A stretch of 64,000 nucleotides of DNA, from the NCBI GenBank assembly GCA_963784175.1, contig CAWAQJ010000014.1:124001-188000 (forward strand), written 5' to 3'. The notes beneath the pieces are model-generated. The model worked only from the letters and a program-made list of their open reading frames with translations, ran no database searches and had not been told where the DNA came from. This document shows positions 28,896 through 43,307 of this stretch, one piece after another. Position numbers and translations under genes: made by a program. The DNA comes from JAIBJN01 sp963784175. GTDB taxonomy: Bacteria; Actinomycetota; Thermoleophilia; Gaiellales; Gaiellaceae. Positions within the stretch are counted from its first letter, which is position 1. Each line of letters starts with the position of its first letter.

Positions 28896-28961
28896 CTATG
28901 AAAAGTCGCCCTTGGGCGACCGGCTGAGGATAGCGAAGGTCACGGTTGTCGGGTTCCCGTT

Positions 28962-30086
28962 CTACAGACCGCGGACGGTCTCCTCCGCGATCCACTGTGC
29001 GACGGCCAGCAGGCTGTCGGTTCCCTCGTACACCCTACGCTGCTCGTCGGCGCCGGTGCCGCGGTTCAGCACGTCCTCGACTGTGGCGAGGTCGGCGGCG
29101 CAGCCGAGCCTGTCTGCAGCAGGCTCGCAGCGCGCTACGAGCGCGCGAAGGGCCTCCCGGGCCGGGCGCTCCGTGTCGTTCTCGAGGTCGATCAGGGTCG
29201 CATCGAGCCCGTCGCGGGCGGCCCGCCACTTGTTCTCGTCGACGAGCGTGAACGGCTGCACCGGCAGCGGATCCCCTGCGGCATGACGGTCGGCGACCAT
29301 TGCGACGAGGCTCTGGATCAGCGCGACGAGGCCCCGGACGGAGTCGATTCGCGTCTGCGCGTCGGCGATCCGCACCTCGACCGTTCCCAGCTTCGGATGC
29401 GGGCGCACGTCCCACCAGATGAAGGTCGCGTCCTGGAAGGCGTTCGTCGCCATTCCGCGCTCGACCATCTGCTCGAACTCGGCCCAGGAGGAGAACGCGG
29501 GCGGGAGCCCCGAGCGCGGGAACATGTCGAAGATCTTCACGCGGGTCGAGGCGAGCCCGGTCGGCCGCGCCTGCCAGAAGGGCGAGTTGGCCGAGAGCGC
29601 AAGCAGCTCTGGCAGAAACGTGCGCACGCCGTTCACGCAGGCGATCGCGGTCTCGGGCGAGTCGATGCCGACGTGCACGTGGAGGCCGAAGATGAGCTCG
29701 CGCTCGGCTACCCAGCGGATGTCCTCGGCCAGCTCCTGGTAGCGGGGCCGGTCGGTGACCTCCTGGTGCTCGTAGCGCGAGAACGGGTGTGTCCCCGCCG
29801 AGGCGATGAGCGCATCACGCTCGGCCGCGGCTTCGCGCAGCCTGGCGCGCAGGCCGCGGAGATCCTCCATCGCCTCGTCGACCGAGCCCGCGACGTTCGT
29901 CGCGACCTCGACGACCGACTGCAGGAGCTCGTGCTTGACGCGCCCCTCGTGCTCCTCCTCGTCCTCGACCTCGGAGAGGATCTCGTCCACGCGGGAGACG
30001 AGCTCGAAGCTCTCGAGCCCGACGAGCTGGAACTCTTCCTCCACACCCAGGCTGAAGGGACGGCCCCTGCCGAAGTGGTGCTCCAC
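28962..30086 (-). CDS. YbdK-family carboxylate-amine ligase (GCS2)
   Basis: A 374-residue member of the glutamate-cysteine ligase 2 family, which joins an amino acid and an amine or thiol with ATP. It shows SLGVEEEFQLV at the start, HVHVGIDSPETAI (metal site), and RPHPKLGTVEVRIAD. Family enzymes have weak glutamate-cysteine ligase activity and often an unknown true substrate. In actinobacteria EgtA and cofactor pathways use relatives. GTG 30086 lies 20 bases after the methionine synthase stop, so the two are probably co-transcribed. Confidence 0.88.
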   Translation of the reverse strand: MEHHFGRGRPFSLGVEEEFQLVGLESFELVSRVDEILSEVEDEEEHEGRVKHELLQSVVEVATNVAGSVDEAMEDLRGLRARLREAAAERDALIASAGTHPFSRYEHQEVTDRPRYQELAEDIRWVAERELIFGLHVHVGIDSPETAIACVNGVRTFLPELLALSANSPFWQARPTGLASTRVKIFDMFPRSGLPPAFSSWAEFEQMVERGMATNAFQDATFIWWDVRPHPKLGTVEVRIADAQTRIDSVRGLVALIQSLVAMVADRHAAGDPLPVQPFTLVDENKWRAARDGLDATLIDLENDTERPAREALRALVARCEPAADRLGCAADLATVEDVLNRGTGADEQRRVYEGTDSLLAVAQWIAEETVRGL

Positions 30087-30105
30087 GGAGCGGGCCTGTA
30101 CCCGG

Positions 30106-33735
<3,630 letters not shown>

Positions 33736-33907
33736 GGATCAATTGTGCCGCGCGCGGCACGGAGAGCGCGTCTTTCGGCACGAATCGCACCACACGGGCG
33801 CGTTTTCCGGCGTTACGCTCGAAGCGGAGGGAGGCCCGCGGCCGGCCCCTCGGGGGCGTCGTCTGCGGCCATGTCCGACCGGCGCGTGACGCGACGAAAG
33901 AGGGCGG

Positions 33908-34336
33908 CTAGTCGCGGCCCGCGACGGCGAGCTTGTTCTCGGCGTGCCGCAGGCGCTGTTCGACGCGCCAGCGGTCCTGCTCCTCGTCGCCGGCGTCGAT
34001 CTTCTCGAGGAGCGCCTTCGCATCCTCGGCTTCCCGCCGGGCCTCCTCGACGTCGATCTCCTCGGCGCGGACGGCGTCGTCGACGAGCACCAGCGCGCGG
34101 TCCTGCTGCACCTTGAAGTAGCCGGGCCCGGCTGCGAAGGCCTGCCACTCGCCGCCCGCCTTCACGCGGATCTCGCCGGCCTTGAGCATCGCGACGAGGG
34201 GCGCGTGGCGCGCGAGCACACCGATCTCACCGGCGGCTCCGGGCACGATCAACATCTCCGCCTCCCCCTCGAACGCCGCGCCCTCGGGCGTGACGAGCGA
34301 GAGGTCGAACGTCCTCTGCGCGCCTTCCTGGGCCAT
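33908..34336 (-). CDS. atpC: ATP synthase epsilon subunit
   Basis: Rotor subunit of F1 that couples gamma to the c-ring and can inhibit ATP hydrolysis. The 142-residue protein has the N-terminal beta-sandwich (FDLSLVTPEGAAFEGEAEML, GEIGVLARHAPLVAMLKAGE) and the two-helix C-terminal part. It starts at ATG 34336, 11 bases after atpD, and is the last gene of the ATP synthase set. Confidence 0.96.
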   Translation of the reverse strand: MAQEGAQRTFDLSLVTPEGAAFEGEAEMLIVPGAAGEIGVLARHAPLVAMLKAGEIRVKAGGEWQAFAAGPGYFKVQQDRALVLVDDAVRAEEIDVEEARREAEDAKALLEKIDAGDEEQDRWRVEQRLRHAENKLAVAGRD

Positions 34337-34347
34337 GTCGACTCAGC

Positions 34348-35847
34348 TCAGACGGCGGCCGGCTCGGGCTCGCGCTCTTCCGAGGCTTCCGGCTCGTCCG
34401 GCGGCTCTTCCTCGGCCGGCTTGTCGTCGCCGGACAGCTCGCGGCCCTTGGCGACGGCCTCCTCGATCGTGCCGACCATGTAGAAGGCCTGCTCCGTGAG
34501 TTCGTCGTGCTTGCCCTCGATGATCTCCTTGAAGCCCTTGATCGTGTCCTCGAGCTTGACGTACGTGCCCGGGGAGCCCGTGAAGGCCTCGGCGACGAAG
34601 AACGGCTGCGAGAGGAACCGCTGCACCTTGCGCGCGCGCTGGACGGTGACCTTGTCCTCGTCGGAGAGCTCGTCCATGCCGAGGATGGCGATGATGTCCT
34701 GAAGCTCGCGGTAGCGCTGCAGGATCTCCTGGACGCGGGTCGTCGTCTCGTAGTGCTCCTCGCCGACGATGTCGGGCTGGAGCGCGCGCGAGAACGAGTC
34801 GAGCGGGTCGACCGCGGGATAGATCGCCTGCTCGGCGATCGAGCGCGAGAGAACCGTCGTGGCATCGAGGTGCGCGAAGGTGTTCGCGGGCGCCGGGTCG
34901 GTGAGGTCGTCCGCCGGCACGTAGATGGCCTGCACGGACGTGACCGAGCCCTTTCGGGTCGAGGTGATCCGCTCCTGGAGCTGGCCCATCTCGGTGGCCA
35001 GCGTCGGCTGGTAGCCCACCGCGGAGGGCATCCGGCCGAGGAGCGCCGAGACCTCGGAGCCCGCCTGCACGAAGCGGAAGATGTTGTCGATGAAGAGGAG
35101 GACGTCCTGCCCCTCCTCGCGGAAGTACTCCGCCATCGTCAGGCCGGCCAGGGCGACGCGGAGGCGCGCTCCCGGCGGCTCGTTCATCTGCCCGAAGACG
35201 AGCGCGGTCTTCTCGATGACGCCGGACTCGGTCATCTCGAGCCACAGGTCGTTCCCCTCGCGCGAGCGCTCGCCCACGCCGGCGAACACGGACAGGCCCT
35301 CGTGCTCGGCAGCGATGTTGCGGATCAGCTCCTGGATGAGGACCGTCTTGCCCACGCCGGCGCCGCCGAAGAGGCCGACCTTGCCGCCCTTCACATAGGG
35401 GGCGAGGAGGTCGATGACCTTGATCCCCGTCTCGAAGATCTCCACCGTCGGCTCGAGCTCCTCGAACGTGGGAGCGGGCCGATGGATCGGCCAGCGGTCG
35501 GACTTGACGCTGCCTGCGTCGTCGATCGGCTCGCCGAGGACGTTGAAGATCCGCCCGAGGGTGACCTCTCCGACCGGCACCGAGATCGACGCGCCCGTGT
35601 CCTGCACCTCTGCGCCTCGCGGGATGCCGTCGGTCGAGTCCATCGCCACGGCCCGCACGCGGTCGTTGCCGAGGTGCTGCTGCACCTCCGCGACGAGGAA
35701 GCCCGCGGCGCGCTCCTCGGTCTCGGGGAACTGGATTCGCAGTGCGTTGTAGATGGCCGGCAGCTCGCCGTGGAAGACCGCGTCGATGACGACGCCCTTG
35801 ATCTCGACGACCCTGCCGACGTTCTTCGGGTCCGTGTCCCTGGCCAT
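34348..35847 (-). CDS. atpD: ATP synthase beta subunit
   Basis: Catalytic F1 subunit, 499 residues. Walker A is GGAGVGKTVLIQE, followed by AGVGERSREGNDLW, FIDNIFRF and the hallmark ALLGRMPSAVGYQPTLA. An acidic tail (EEEPPDEPEASEEREPEP) extends the C-terminus slightly. It starts at ATG 35847. Normally atpD follows atpG directly; here 7.6 kb of other genes and two repeat elements lie between them. Confidence 0.97.
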   Translation of the reverse strand: MARDTDPKNVGRVVEIKGVVIDAVFHGELPAIYNALRIQFPETEERAAGFLVAEVQQHLGNDRVRAVAMDSTDGIPRGAEVQDTGASISVPVGEVTLGRIFNVLGEPIDDAGSVKSDRWPIHRPAPTFEELEPTVEIFETGIKVIDLLAPYVKGGKVGLFGGAGVGKTVLIQELIRNIAAEHEGLSVFAGVGERSREGNDLWLEMTESGVIEKTALVFGQMNEPPGARLRVALAGLTMAEYFREEGQDVLLFIDNIFRFVQAGSEVSALLGRMPSAVGYQPTLATEMGQLQERITSTRKGSVTSVQAIYVPADDLTDPAPANTFAHLDATTVLSRSIAEQAIYPAVDPLDSFSRALQPDIVGEEHYETTTRVQEILQRYRELQDIIAILGMDELSDEDKVTVQRARKVQRFLSQPFFVAEAFTGSPGTYVKLEDTIKGFKEIIEGKHDELTEQAFYMVGTIEEAVAKGRELSGDDKPAEEEPPDEPEASEEREPEPAAV

Positions 35848-35935
35848 GAATCTCCTGGATGATCGCGTGAAAGGACGGCCGATCGCTCGGCCAACGCAAG
35901 TCTATCCAAGGCCCGCCGCCGGGCTCGCGGATGAA

Positions 35936-36100
35936 GGAGGGCTTGACGCAACAGTGGCCATGCCGCCGGGCCGCGCTGCTCGCCCCGAGGACTGCGTCCT
36001 CAGTCGCGCCCGTATCTACTTCGATACGAACGCTCCCTGCGTCCTTGCCTCGGAACGACCATCGCACCCCGGCGACGGGCACCGTTCCGCCAAACCCTCC
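35936..36100 (-). repeat. 165-bp inverted-repeat-bounded element, copy A
   Basis: Lies between the zinc-finger gene (stop at 36102) and atpD. It is highly similar to copy B at 43308-43471 in the same orientation, with a long near-identical core. Ends pair over 13 bases (36088-36100 with 35936-35948). In minus-sense RNA the helix is complete with two G-U pairs; in plus-sense RNA these are A-C mismatches. An internal hairpin CGTATC...GATACG (36011-36028) is kept with a different loop, and a GAGGAC/GTCCTC hairpin is present. No coding potential is evident. It could be a structured RNA or a MITE. Confidence 0.85.
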
Positions 36101-36101
36101 T

Positions 36102-36581
36102 CTAAATGACGCCTTCGGGCGGGTTGCGCGGCGCTGCCGGCGCCGGCAGCGGCGTCATCAGCCGGGTGCGCGAGAAGTCACGCAGGTTGTTGGCGTCGCG
36201 CGAGAGGAAGCTGACCTGCGACGGCGACTCGCTCGGCACCGGCTGACCCGGCCGCTCCACGAGGGAGCCGACCAGCGCGCCGATGGCGAGCGCCGCGGCG
36301 GCGACGAGCGCCGTCCGCTTGCGGTACTGCGTGACCATGCCCGTGCGCGCGGGCACCGGCATGCGGCGCGTCGGCGCCTCGAGCGGCGTCGAGCGGATCC
36401 GGGCCGTCGAGAGGCGCATGCCCTCCTCGAACCGGCGGCACGCGTCGCAGAAGTCGAGATGACGCTCGAGGATCTCCTCCTCGAGCACGGAGAGCTCGTC
36501 ATCCACGCGCAGCGAAGCCCACTCGCGTGCACGTTCACACGCGCCGCCCATCATCAGTGGGTCACTGCCAGCCATATTCAC
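36102..36581 (-). CDS. anti-sigma-factor-like zinc-finger membrane protein (zf-HC2)
   Basis: A 159-residue protein with an N-terminal anti-sigma zinc finger (CERAREWASLRVDDELSVLE, then HLDFCDAC: Cys15, His41, Cys45, Cys48), a membrane helix at about residues 90-108 and a short Pro-rich outer tail. Such proteins hold ECF sigma factors at the membrane. No sigma factor gene is adjacent, which is unusual for the class. The start may be GTG 36581 or ATG 36575. It lies downstream of the peptide transporter genes, 52 bases behind. Confidence 0.85.
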   Translation of the reverse strand: MNMAGSDPLMMGGACERAREWASLRVDDELSVLEEEILERHLDFCDACRRFEEGMRLSTARIRSTPLEAPTRRMPVPARTGMVTQYRKRTALVAAAALAIGALVGSLVERPGQPVPSESPSQVSFLSRDANNLRDFSRTRLMTPLPAPAAPRNPPEGVI

Positions 36582-36633
36582 TCTGACGATATCGGCCGCT
36601 GGAGGTTAGGGCTGAGCCCTACCTGCAGCGTGG

Positions 36634-38537
<1,904 letters not shown>

Positions 38538-38542
38538 GGCGC

Positions 38543-39520
38543 TTAGGTTTCCCGCGTGCGGGGGTCGAGGGCGTCGCGGAGGCCGTCCGCGATGAAGTTC
38601 GCGCAGAGGACGAGCGACGCGATCGCGACGCTGGGGATGATGATCTCCATGGGGTGCAGCCGGTAGGCCTCGCGACCGTCCTGGGCCATCGAGCCCCAGG
38701 AGGCGTCGGGCGGGTTGATGCCCAGCCCGATGAAGGAGAGGATCGCCTCGCCGAGGACGACGCCCGGGAGCTCGAGGAAGACGGCGATGATGAGCACTCC
38801 GAGCGTGTTCGGAAGCAGGTGGCGGACGAGGATCCGGTACCAGCGCGCGCCCACCGCTTTCGCAGCGCGCACGTAGTCGTTCTGTTTCAGCGTGATGATC
38901 TGCCCGCGCACGATGCGCGCGGTCGTGAACCAGCTCGCGATCGCCAGGGCGATCACCATCGTGGTGACGTCCACGGCGCCCGAATTGGAGAGGATCTGGA
39001 TCGTGAGGATCGCAAACGGCAGGTAGGGCAGGCCGTAGAGCGCGTCGAGGAAGCGCATGAGCGCGTTGTCGACCCAGCCGCCGAGGAAGCCCGAGATGGC
39101 GCCGTACGTGACGCCGATGACGAGGATCATGAAAGTCGCCGCGAACCCGATCCCGATCGAGATCTGGCCGCCCAGCGCGGTGCGCGTGAACAGGTCGCGC
39201 CCGAAGCCGTCGGTGCCGAACGGGTGCTCGATGCTCGGAGGCAGGTACGTCTCGGCGAAGTTCGCGTCGTTCGGGTCGATGTCGAAGATCGTCGTCCAGA
39301 TCCCGGGGATCTTCCAGAAGCCCGGGATCAAGAGGCAGTAGAGGACGATGATGATGAACAGGACCGCGGCAGTCACGGCGGCCTTGTTGCGGATATACCG
39401 GGCGTAGCCGTCGCGCCAGAGGCTCGACTGGCGCACGGGAGCGCCTGCGACGTCGCCGTCCGGGAGCGGGACGGTTGGAGCCGGTGCGACCGTGAGCGCT
39501 TCTCGGCGGTCGACGACCAT
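38543..39520 (-). CDS. oppC: oligopeptide/dipeptide ABC transporter permease (OppC/DppC type)
   Basis: Inner-membrane permease of 325 residues, with an N-terminal cytoplasmic stretch, a first helix around 46-66 and five further helices. The family EAA-type loop and GINPPDASWGSMAQDGREAY are present. ATG 39520 shares one base with the oppB stop (TGATG), so translation is probably coupled. Confidence 0.93.
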   Translation of the reverse strand: MVVDRREALTVAPAPTVPLPDGDVAGAPVRQSSLWRDGYARYIRNKAAVTAAVLFIIIVLYCLLIPGFWKIPGIWTTIFDIDPNDANFAETYLPPSIEHPFGTDGFGRDLFTRTALGGQISIGIGFAATFMILVIGVTYGAISGFLGGWVDNALMRFLDALYGLPYLPFAILTIQILSNSGAVDVTTMVIALAIASWFTTARIVRGQIITLKQNDYVRAAKAVGARWYRILVRHLLPNTLGVLIIAVFLELPGVVLGEAILSFIGLGINPPDASWGSMAQDGREAYRLHPMEIIIPSVAIASLVLCANFIADGLRDALDPRTRET

Positions 39521-40458
39521 CAGGTGCGGACCCTCGTCCGCGGGTCGAGGAAGCCATAGAGGATGTCCACGATCAGGTTGGCGATGATGATGACGACCGA
39601 GAGCAGGACCGTCAGCGCCATCACGAGCGCGTAGTCACGGTTGCGGACGCCGTCGATGAAGCCTTTGCCGATGCCCGGGATCCCGAAGATGAACTCGATC
39701 ACGAATGCCCCCGTGACCAGGAACCCGAGGAGCGGACCGGCCGCCGTCACGACCGGGATCAGCGAGTTGCGCAGGACGTGGACGCCGACGACCCGGCGGT
39801 AGCGGAGACCCTTGGCACGCGCCGTGCGCACGTAGTCCTGCTGGAACGTCTCGAGCATGGAGCCCCGCACGAGGCGCGCGAAATACGCCATCGGGAGCAG
39901 CCCGAGGGCGAAGGACGGCAGCAGCACGCGCGAGTCGAGCTCGAAGACGCCAAGCGGCCAGCCGCTCGTCGGCACGGCCCCAAACTTGACGGCGAAGTAG
40001 TAGATGAGCAGCGTCGCCACCAGGAAGCTGGGGATGGCGAAGCCGATATTCGAGAAGAGCATCACCCCGTAGTCCCAGAACGAGTTCGGTCTCAGCGCGG
40101 CGATGATCCCGGCCGGCAAGCCGAGGAGGATCGCCCAGATGAACGCGAGGATGCCGAGCTTGATCGAGCGCGGGAACTGCTCGGTGACGTAGTCGTTGAC
40201 GTCACGGCCCGGCGCGGAGAGCGAGGGGCCGAAGTCGAACGTGAAGGTGTTCTTCACGTACGTCAGGTACTGCACGTACCAGGGCTCGTCGAGGCCGAAC
40301 TTGCGCTCGAGGTTCTCCTGGACCTGCGGCGGCACCGGCCGTTCGCTGCGCCGGAACGGGTTCCCGCCGATCTGCTTCATCATCACGAACGTCATCAGGA
40401 TGACGAGGAGGATCACTGGAATCGTCCAGATGAGCCGCCTGATGATGAATGCCGCCAT
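39520..40458 (-). CDS. oppB: oligopeptide/dipeptide ABC transporter permease (OppB/DppB type)
   Basis: Inner-membrane permease of 312 residues with six helices. It opens with AAFIIRRLIWTIPVILLVI, typical for OppB, and shows ARLVRGSMLETFQQDYVRTA (EAA loop) and the C-terminal LVDILYGFLDPRTRV. It starts at ATG 40458, about 100 bases after the binding-protein gene, with a hairpin between. Confidence 0.94.
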   Translation of the reverse strand: MAAFIIRRLIWTIPVILLVILMTFVMMKQIGGNPFRRSERPVPPQVQENLERKFGLDEPWYVQYLTYVKNTFTFDFGPSLSAPGRDVNDYVTEQFPRSIKLGILAFIWAILLGLPAGIIAALRPNSFWDYGVMLFSNIGFAIPSFLVATLLIYYFAVKFGAVPTSGWPLGVFELDSRVLLPSFALGLLPMAYFARLVRGSMLETFQQDYVRTARAKGLRYRRVVGVHVLRNSLIPVVTAAGPLLGFLVTGAFVIEFIFGIPGIGKGFIDGVRNRDYALVMALTVLLSVVIIIANLIVDILYGFLDPRTRVRT

Positions 40459-40506
40459 CTACGTCGGATTGTCTACCCGAAACGGGCCAATTGGCAACAA
40501 GACGGT

Positions 40507-40530
40507 GGCGGGGCGCCGGAGCGCCCCGCC
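40507..40530 (-). terminator. intercistronic hairpin after the peptide-binding protein gene
   Basis: A perfect 10-bp GC hairpin (arms 40507-40516 and 40521-40530, loop CGGA) lies 25 bases past the oppA stop and before oppB. As in the sugar operon, it probably gives partial termination or message protection, so that binding protein is made in excess. Confidence 0.7.
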
Positions 40531-40555
40531 GTACTCGTCTTGAAGCGCTTGCCTG

Positions 40556-42238
40556 CTATCCCTCCTGGACGACGACCTTCGTGAAGTCGATCTGATCCAG
40601 TGGGTTGATGAACAGCGTGTCGCGAACCGCGTCGTTCTCGAGGTTCGGGAACGTGTACCACATGATCGGCGTGATCGGCAGAGCGCCGTCCGGGCCGAAC
40701 ATGAGCTCCTCGAGCTGGGCGTAGATCTCCCAACGCGCCTCTTCGTCGGGCGTCGCGCGTGCCTCGTCGACGAGCGCGTCGTACTCGGGGTCACACCAGT
40801 TCGTGCTGTTGTTCGTGCTCCCGGGCGGGTCGTCGCAGATGAAGACCTCGAGCCCGTTGAGGGCGTCCGGGAAGTCGTAGATCCAACCCAGGCGGTAGAC
40901 GTCGACCTCGTCGTTCGGCGGAGGTCCGAGGAACTCGAGGAACTGAGCCCACTCCTGCGCCTTGATCGTCGTCTCGACGCCCAGCTCTGCCCACTGGTCC
41001 TGCACGGCCACCGCGATCTCCTTGTGGCCAGGGGCGTCGTTGTGGAACAGGTTGATCTGGTTGTGCGGGTTCGCGACCTCGGCGTACAGCTCCTTGGCCC
41101 GCTCGATGTCACCCTCGGGCGGAAGCCATTCGGAGTCCGGGTTGATGACGTCGAAGCCCGGCATGCCCTTCGGGGTCATGCCCGTGGCCTGGTCGCGGCC
41201 CGTCCGGTCGATCTCGTCCGTGATGATCTTCCGGTTGATCGCGAGCGACAGCGCCTGCCGCTCCTTGAGGTCGGAGATGTTCTTCGTGTTGAAGCCGTAG
41301 TAGTACGTCCCGAGCGACGGATACTGCTCGAAGTACGGCTCCGCCTTCAGGCGCTCGATCTCCTCCGGCGGGAGGCCGCCGCCGTCGAGGGCATCCACCT
41401 CGCCGGCCTCGAAGGCCTGCACGCGGGTGACGCCGTCGATGATGATCCGGCCGTCGAGCCGCTCCAGGCTGACGCTGTCGGCGTCACGCCAGTCGGGGTT
41501 CTTGACCATGTTGATGTTGGCCTCGTGCTCGAACGACTCGAGCATGAAGGGGCCGTTGGTGACGATGTTCGCCGGGTCCGTCCACTGCTGGCCGAACTCC
41601 TCGACCGTCGCCTGATGGACCGGCAGGAACACGTGGTGAGCAGCCTGCTGGATGAACCACGGCTGCTCGGAGGTCAGCTCGACCTCCAGGGTGTAGTCGT
41701 CGACTGCGGTCACCATGACCTTGTCGCGGAGCGCGTCGCAGTTCGACTCACAGCTGTTGTATTCGGCGGCGCCCTTGATCCCGCCGAGCTGGTACGAGTA
41801 GCCGGAAGCAAGTTCCGGGTCGAGGACGCGCTTCCACGCGTACTCGAAGTCTCCGGCCGTCACCGGGTCGCCGTTCGTCCACGTTCCGTCTTCCCGAAGA
41901 TGGAAGGTGACCAACGGACCCTCGATGTCCCACGACTCTGCGAGAGCCGCCTCGGCCTCGAGCGTGTCCGGGTTCAGCTTGACGAGCGGGTCAAACAGGT
42001 TGGTCAGGATGTGAGACGAGGTGGTGTCCTCAGCGATCCCGGGATCCAGTGATGGAGGGTCGGCCCCCCACCCGATCGTCATGACCTGCTCGGCCGCCGG
42101 CTGGCCGCCGTCGGTCGCCGCCCCGGTGTCGCCGCCTGCTGCGTCGTCATCGTCGTCGTCGCCACCGCAACCGGCGGCTCCGAGCGCGAGGACTGCCACA
42201 AGAGAGGCAGCGAGCAGGAGCCATGTCTTTCTTCGCAC
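40556..42238 (-). CDS. oppA: peptide ABC transporter substrate-binding lipoprotein
   Basis: Extracellular receptor of the peptide importer (SBP_bac_5 family), 560 residues. A signal sequence with lipobox LGAAGC is followed by GGDDDDDDAAGG, the same acidic linker as in the sugar-binding lipoprotein. Family patterns include GADPPSLDPG, AESWDIEGPLVTFHLRED, and ERQALSLAINRKII. GTG 42238 has AGGAGGGCGG upstream. It is the first transporter gene and lies behind the kelch gene. Confidence 0.93.
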   Translation of the reverse strand: MRRKTWLLLAASLVAVLALGAAGCGGDDDDDDAAGGDTGAATDGGQPAAEQVMTIGWGADPPSLDPGIAEDTTSSHILTNLFDPLVKLNPDTLEAEAALAESWDIEGPLVTFHLREDGTWTNGDPVTAGDFEYAWKRVLDPELASGYSYQLGGIKGAAEYNSCESNCDALRDKVMVTAVDDYTLEVELTSEQPWFIQQAAHHVFLPVHQATVEEFGQQWTDPANIVTNGPFMLESFEHEANINMVKNPDWRDADSVSLERLDGRIIIDGVTRVQAFEAGEVDALDGGGLPPEEIERLKAEPYFEQYPSLGTYYYGFNTKNISDLKERQALSLAINRKIITDEIDRTGRDQATGMTPKGMPGFDVINPDSEWLPPEGDIERAKELYAEVANPHNQINLFHNDAPGHKEIAVAVQDQWAELGVETTIKAQEWAQFLEFLGPPPNDEVDVYRLGWIYDFPDALNGLEVFICDDPPGSTNNSTNWCDPEYDALVDEARATPDEEARWEIYAQLEELMFGPDGALPITPIMWYTFPNLENDAVRDTLFINPLDQIDFTKVVVQEG

Positions 42239-42329
42239 TTCCGCCCTCCTCTGAGTTTCCAATCCAACGGCCGCACGGTTTTGTACCCGCACGGCCACTG
42301 CGTGCTTAGACGCTCACAGCCGGGTGAAG

Positions 42330-43271
42330 TTAGCGCGCGTGGAGGACGCGGCGCTCGACGATCGGGCTGTCGACGAGCTTGGTCGAGCAGCCGCCGACGG
42401 TGAAGAGCACCCCGTCGATGTAGAAGGTCTGAAGGCCGTGACGAGTCACGAGGGAGCGCGGGCCGGTCGTCCACGTTCCCGTCGAGGCGTCGTAGATCTG
42501 GTAAGTGCTCTCCCAGACGGCGTGGATCTCGTCGCCGGCGACCGCTGCACCCAGGAGCTCCATCGGTTCGGGCATCTCCGGCCCGGGCCGCCAGCGACCG
42601 GTCCCGGGATTCAGGATCCAGACGTCGCGGAGGATCTCGTCGCCGCTGCGTCCTCCGATCATCCAGATCTCCCCGTCGACGGCGACGGCGTCGAAAGCGT
42701 GGTTGGGAATCGGCAGCTCGGGCCCCTCTGACCACGAGTCGGCCGCGGGGTCGTAGACGAAGACGTCCCGGCGCTCCTGGCCCTCGAGGTAGCCGCCGAG
42801 GACGTAGATCTTCCCGCCCAGCTCGACCGCAGCGTGGTTGAAGCGAGGCTCCGGAAGGGGCGCCCGCGGCGCCCACGTGTCCGTTTCCGGGTCGTAGGCA
42901 TTGACGTCGGCCGTGTTGCCGTCCTCGGTCGTCCCTCCGATGACGTAAAGCGTGCCGTCGACGGCGGCGCCCGCCGCGGCTCGGACCGGCTCGGGCAGGC
43001 GGCGCAGCGTCTCCCAGGAGTCCGTCGCGGGGTCGTAGCGGGCGAGGAGGTCGAGCGGGCGGCCGGTCTCTCCCACCATGCCTCCGGCCGCGTAGATCTG
43101 CCCGCCGATCTCGGCCTGGGCGATGTAGCTGCGCCGCTGGGACATGGGCTGGGCGAGCTCCCAGCGGGATGAAGCCTGCGCCTCGTCCGACCCGTCGCCG
43201 AGGGTGCCCAACACGGCCGCCAGCGCGACGAGCACGGCGACGACGACGGCTGCGAGGAGCACGCGCATCAC
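42330..43271 (-). CDS. secreted or membrane-anchored kelch-repeat protein
   Basis: A 313-residue protein with an N-terminal hydrophobic segment (RVLLAAVVVAVLVALAAVLG), then about five kelch repeats (for example LYVIGGTTEDGNTADVNAYD, KIYVLGGYLEGQERRDVFVY), each with GG and a Tyr/Trp pair, so a beta-propeller outside the membrane. The start is GTG 43271 or ATG 43268. Ligand and role are unknown. It is the first gene after atpG in the block that splits the ATP synthase operon. Confidence 0.88.
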   Translation of the reverse strand: MMRVLLAAVVVAVLVALAAVLGTLGDGSDEAQASSRWELAQPMSQRRSYIAQAEIGGQIYAAGGMVGETGRPLDLLARYDPATDSWETLRRLPEPVRAAAGAAVDGTLYVIGGTTEDGNTADVNAYDPETDTWAPRAPLPEPRFNHAAVELGGKIYVLGGYLEGQERRDVFVYDPAADSWSEGPELPIPNHAFDAVAVDGEIWMIGGRSGDEILRDVWILNPGTGRWRPGPEMPEPMELLGAAVAGDEIHAVWESTYQIYDASTGTWTTGPRSLVTRHGLQTFYIDGVLFTVGGCSTKLVDSPIVERRVLHAR

Positions 43272-43307
43272 CGAGTCAGACGACCGCGCCGACCTGAGCG
43301 TTAGTCA

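Noticed and set aside
25962..28901. A 979-codon open plus-strand frame across ugd and the LCP gene
   Set aside because: It spans two well-recognised minus-strand genes and has the same shadow composition.
33736..33907. Possible cobalamin or SAM riboswitch before metH
   Set aside because: No B12-box or SAM-aptamer motif could be seen; only a short GC hairpin near 33746-33759.
34343..36082. A long frame reading from repeat copy A into atpD
   Set aside because: It is out of frame with atpD and only exists because the repeat element lacks stops in that frame.
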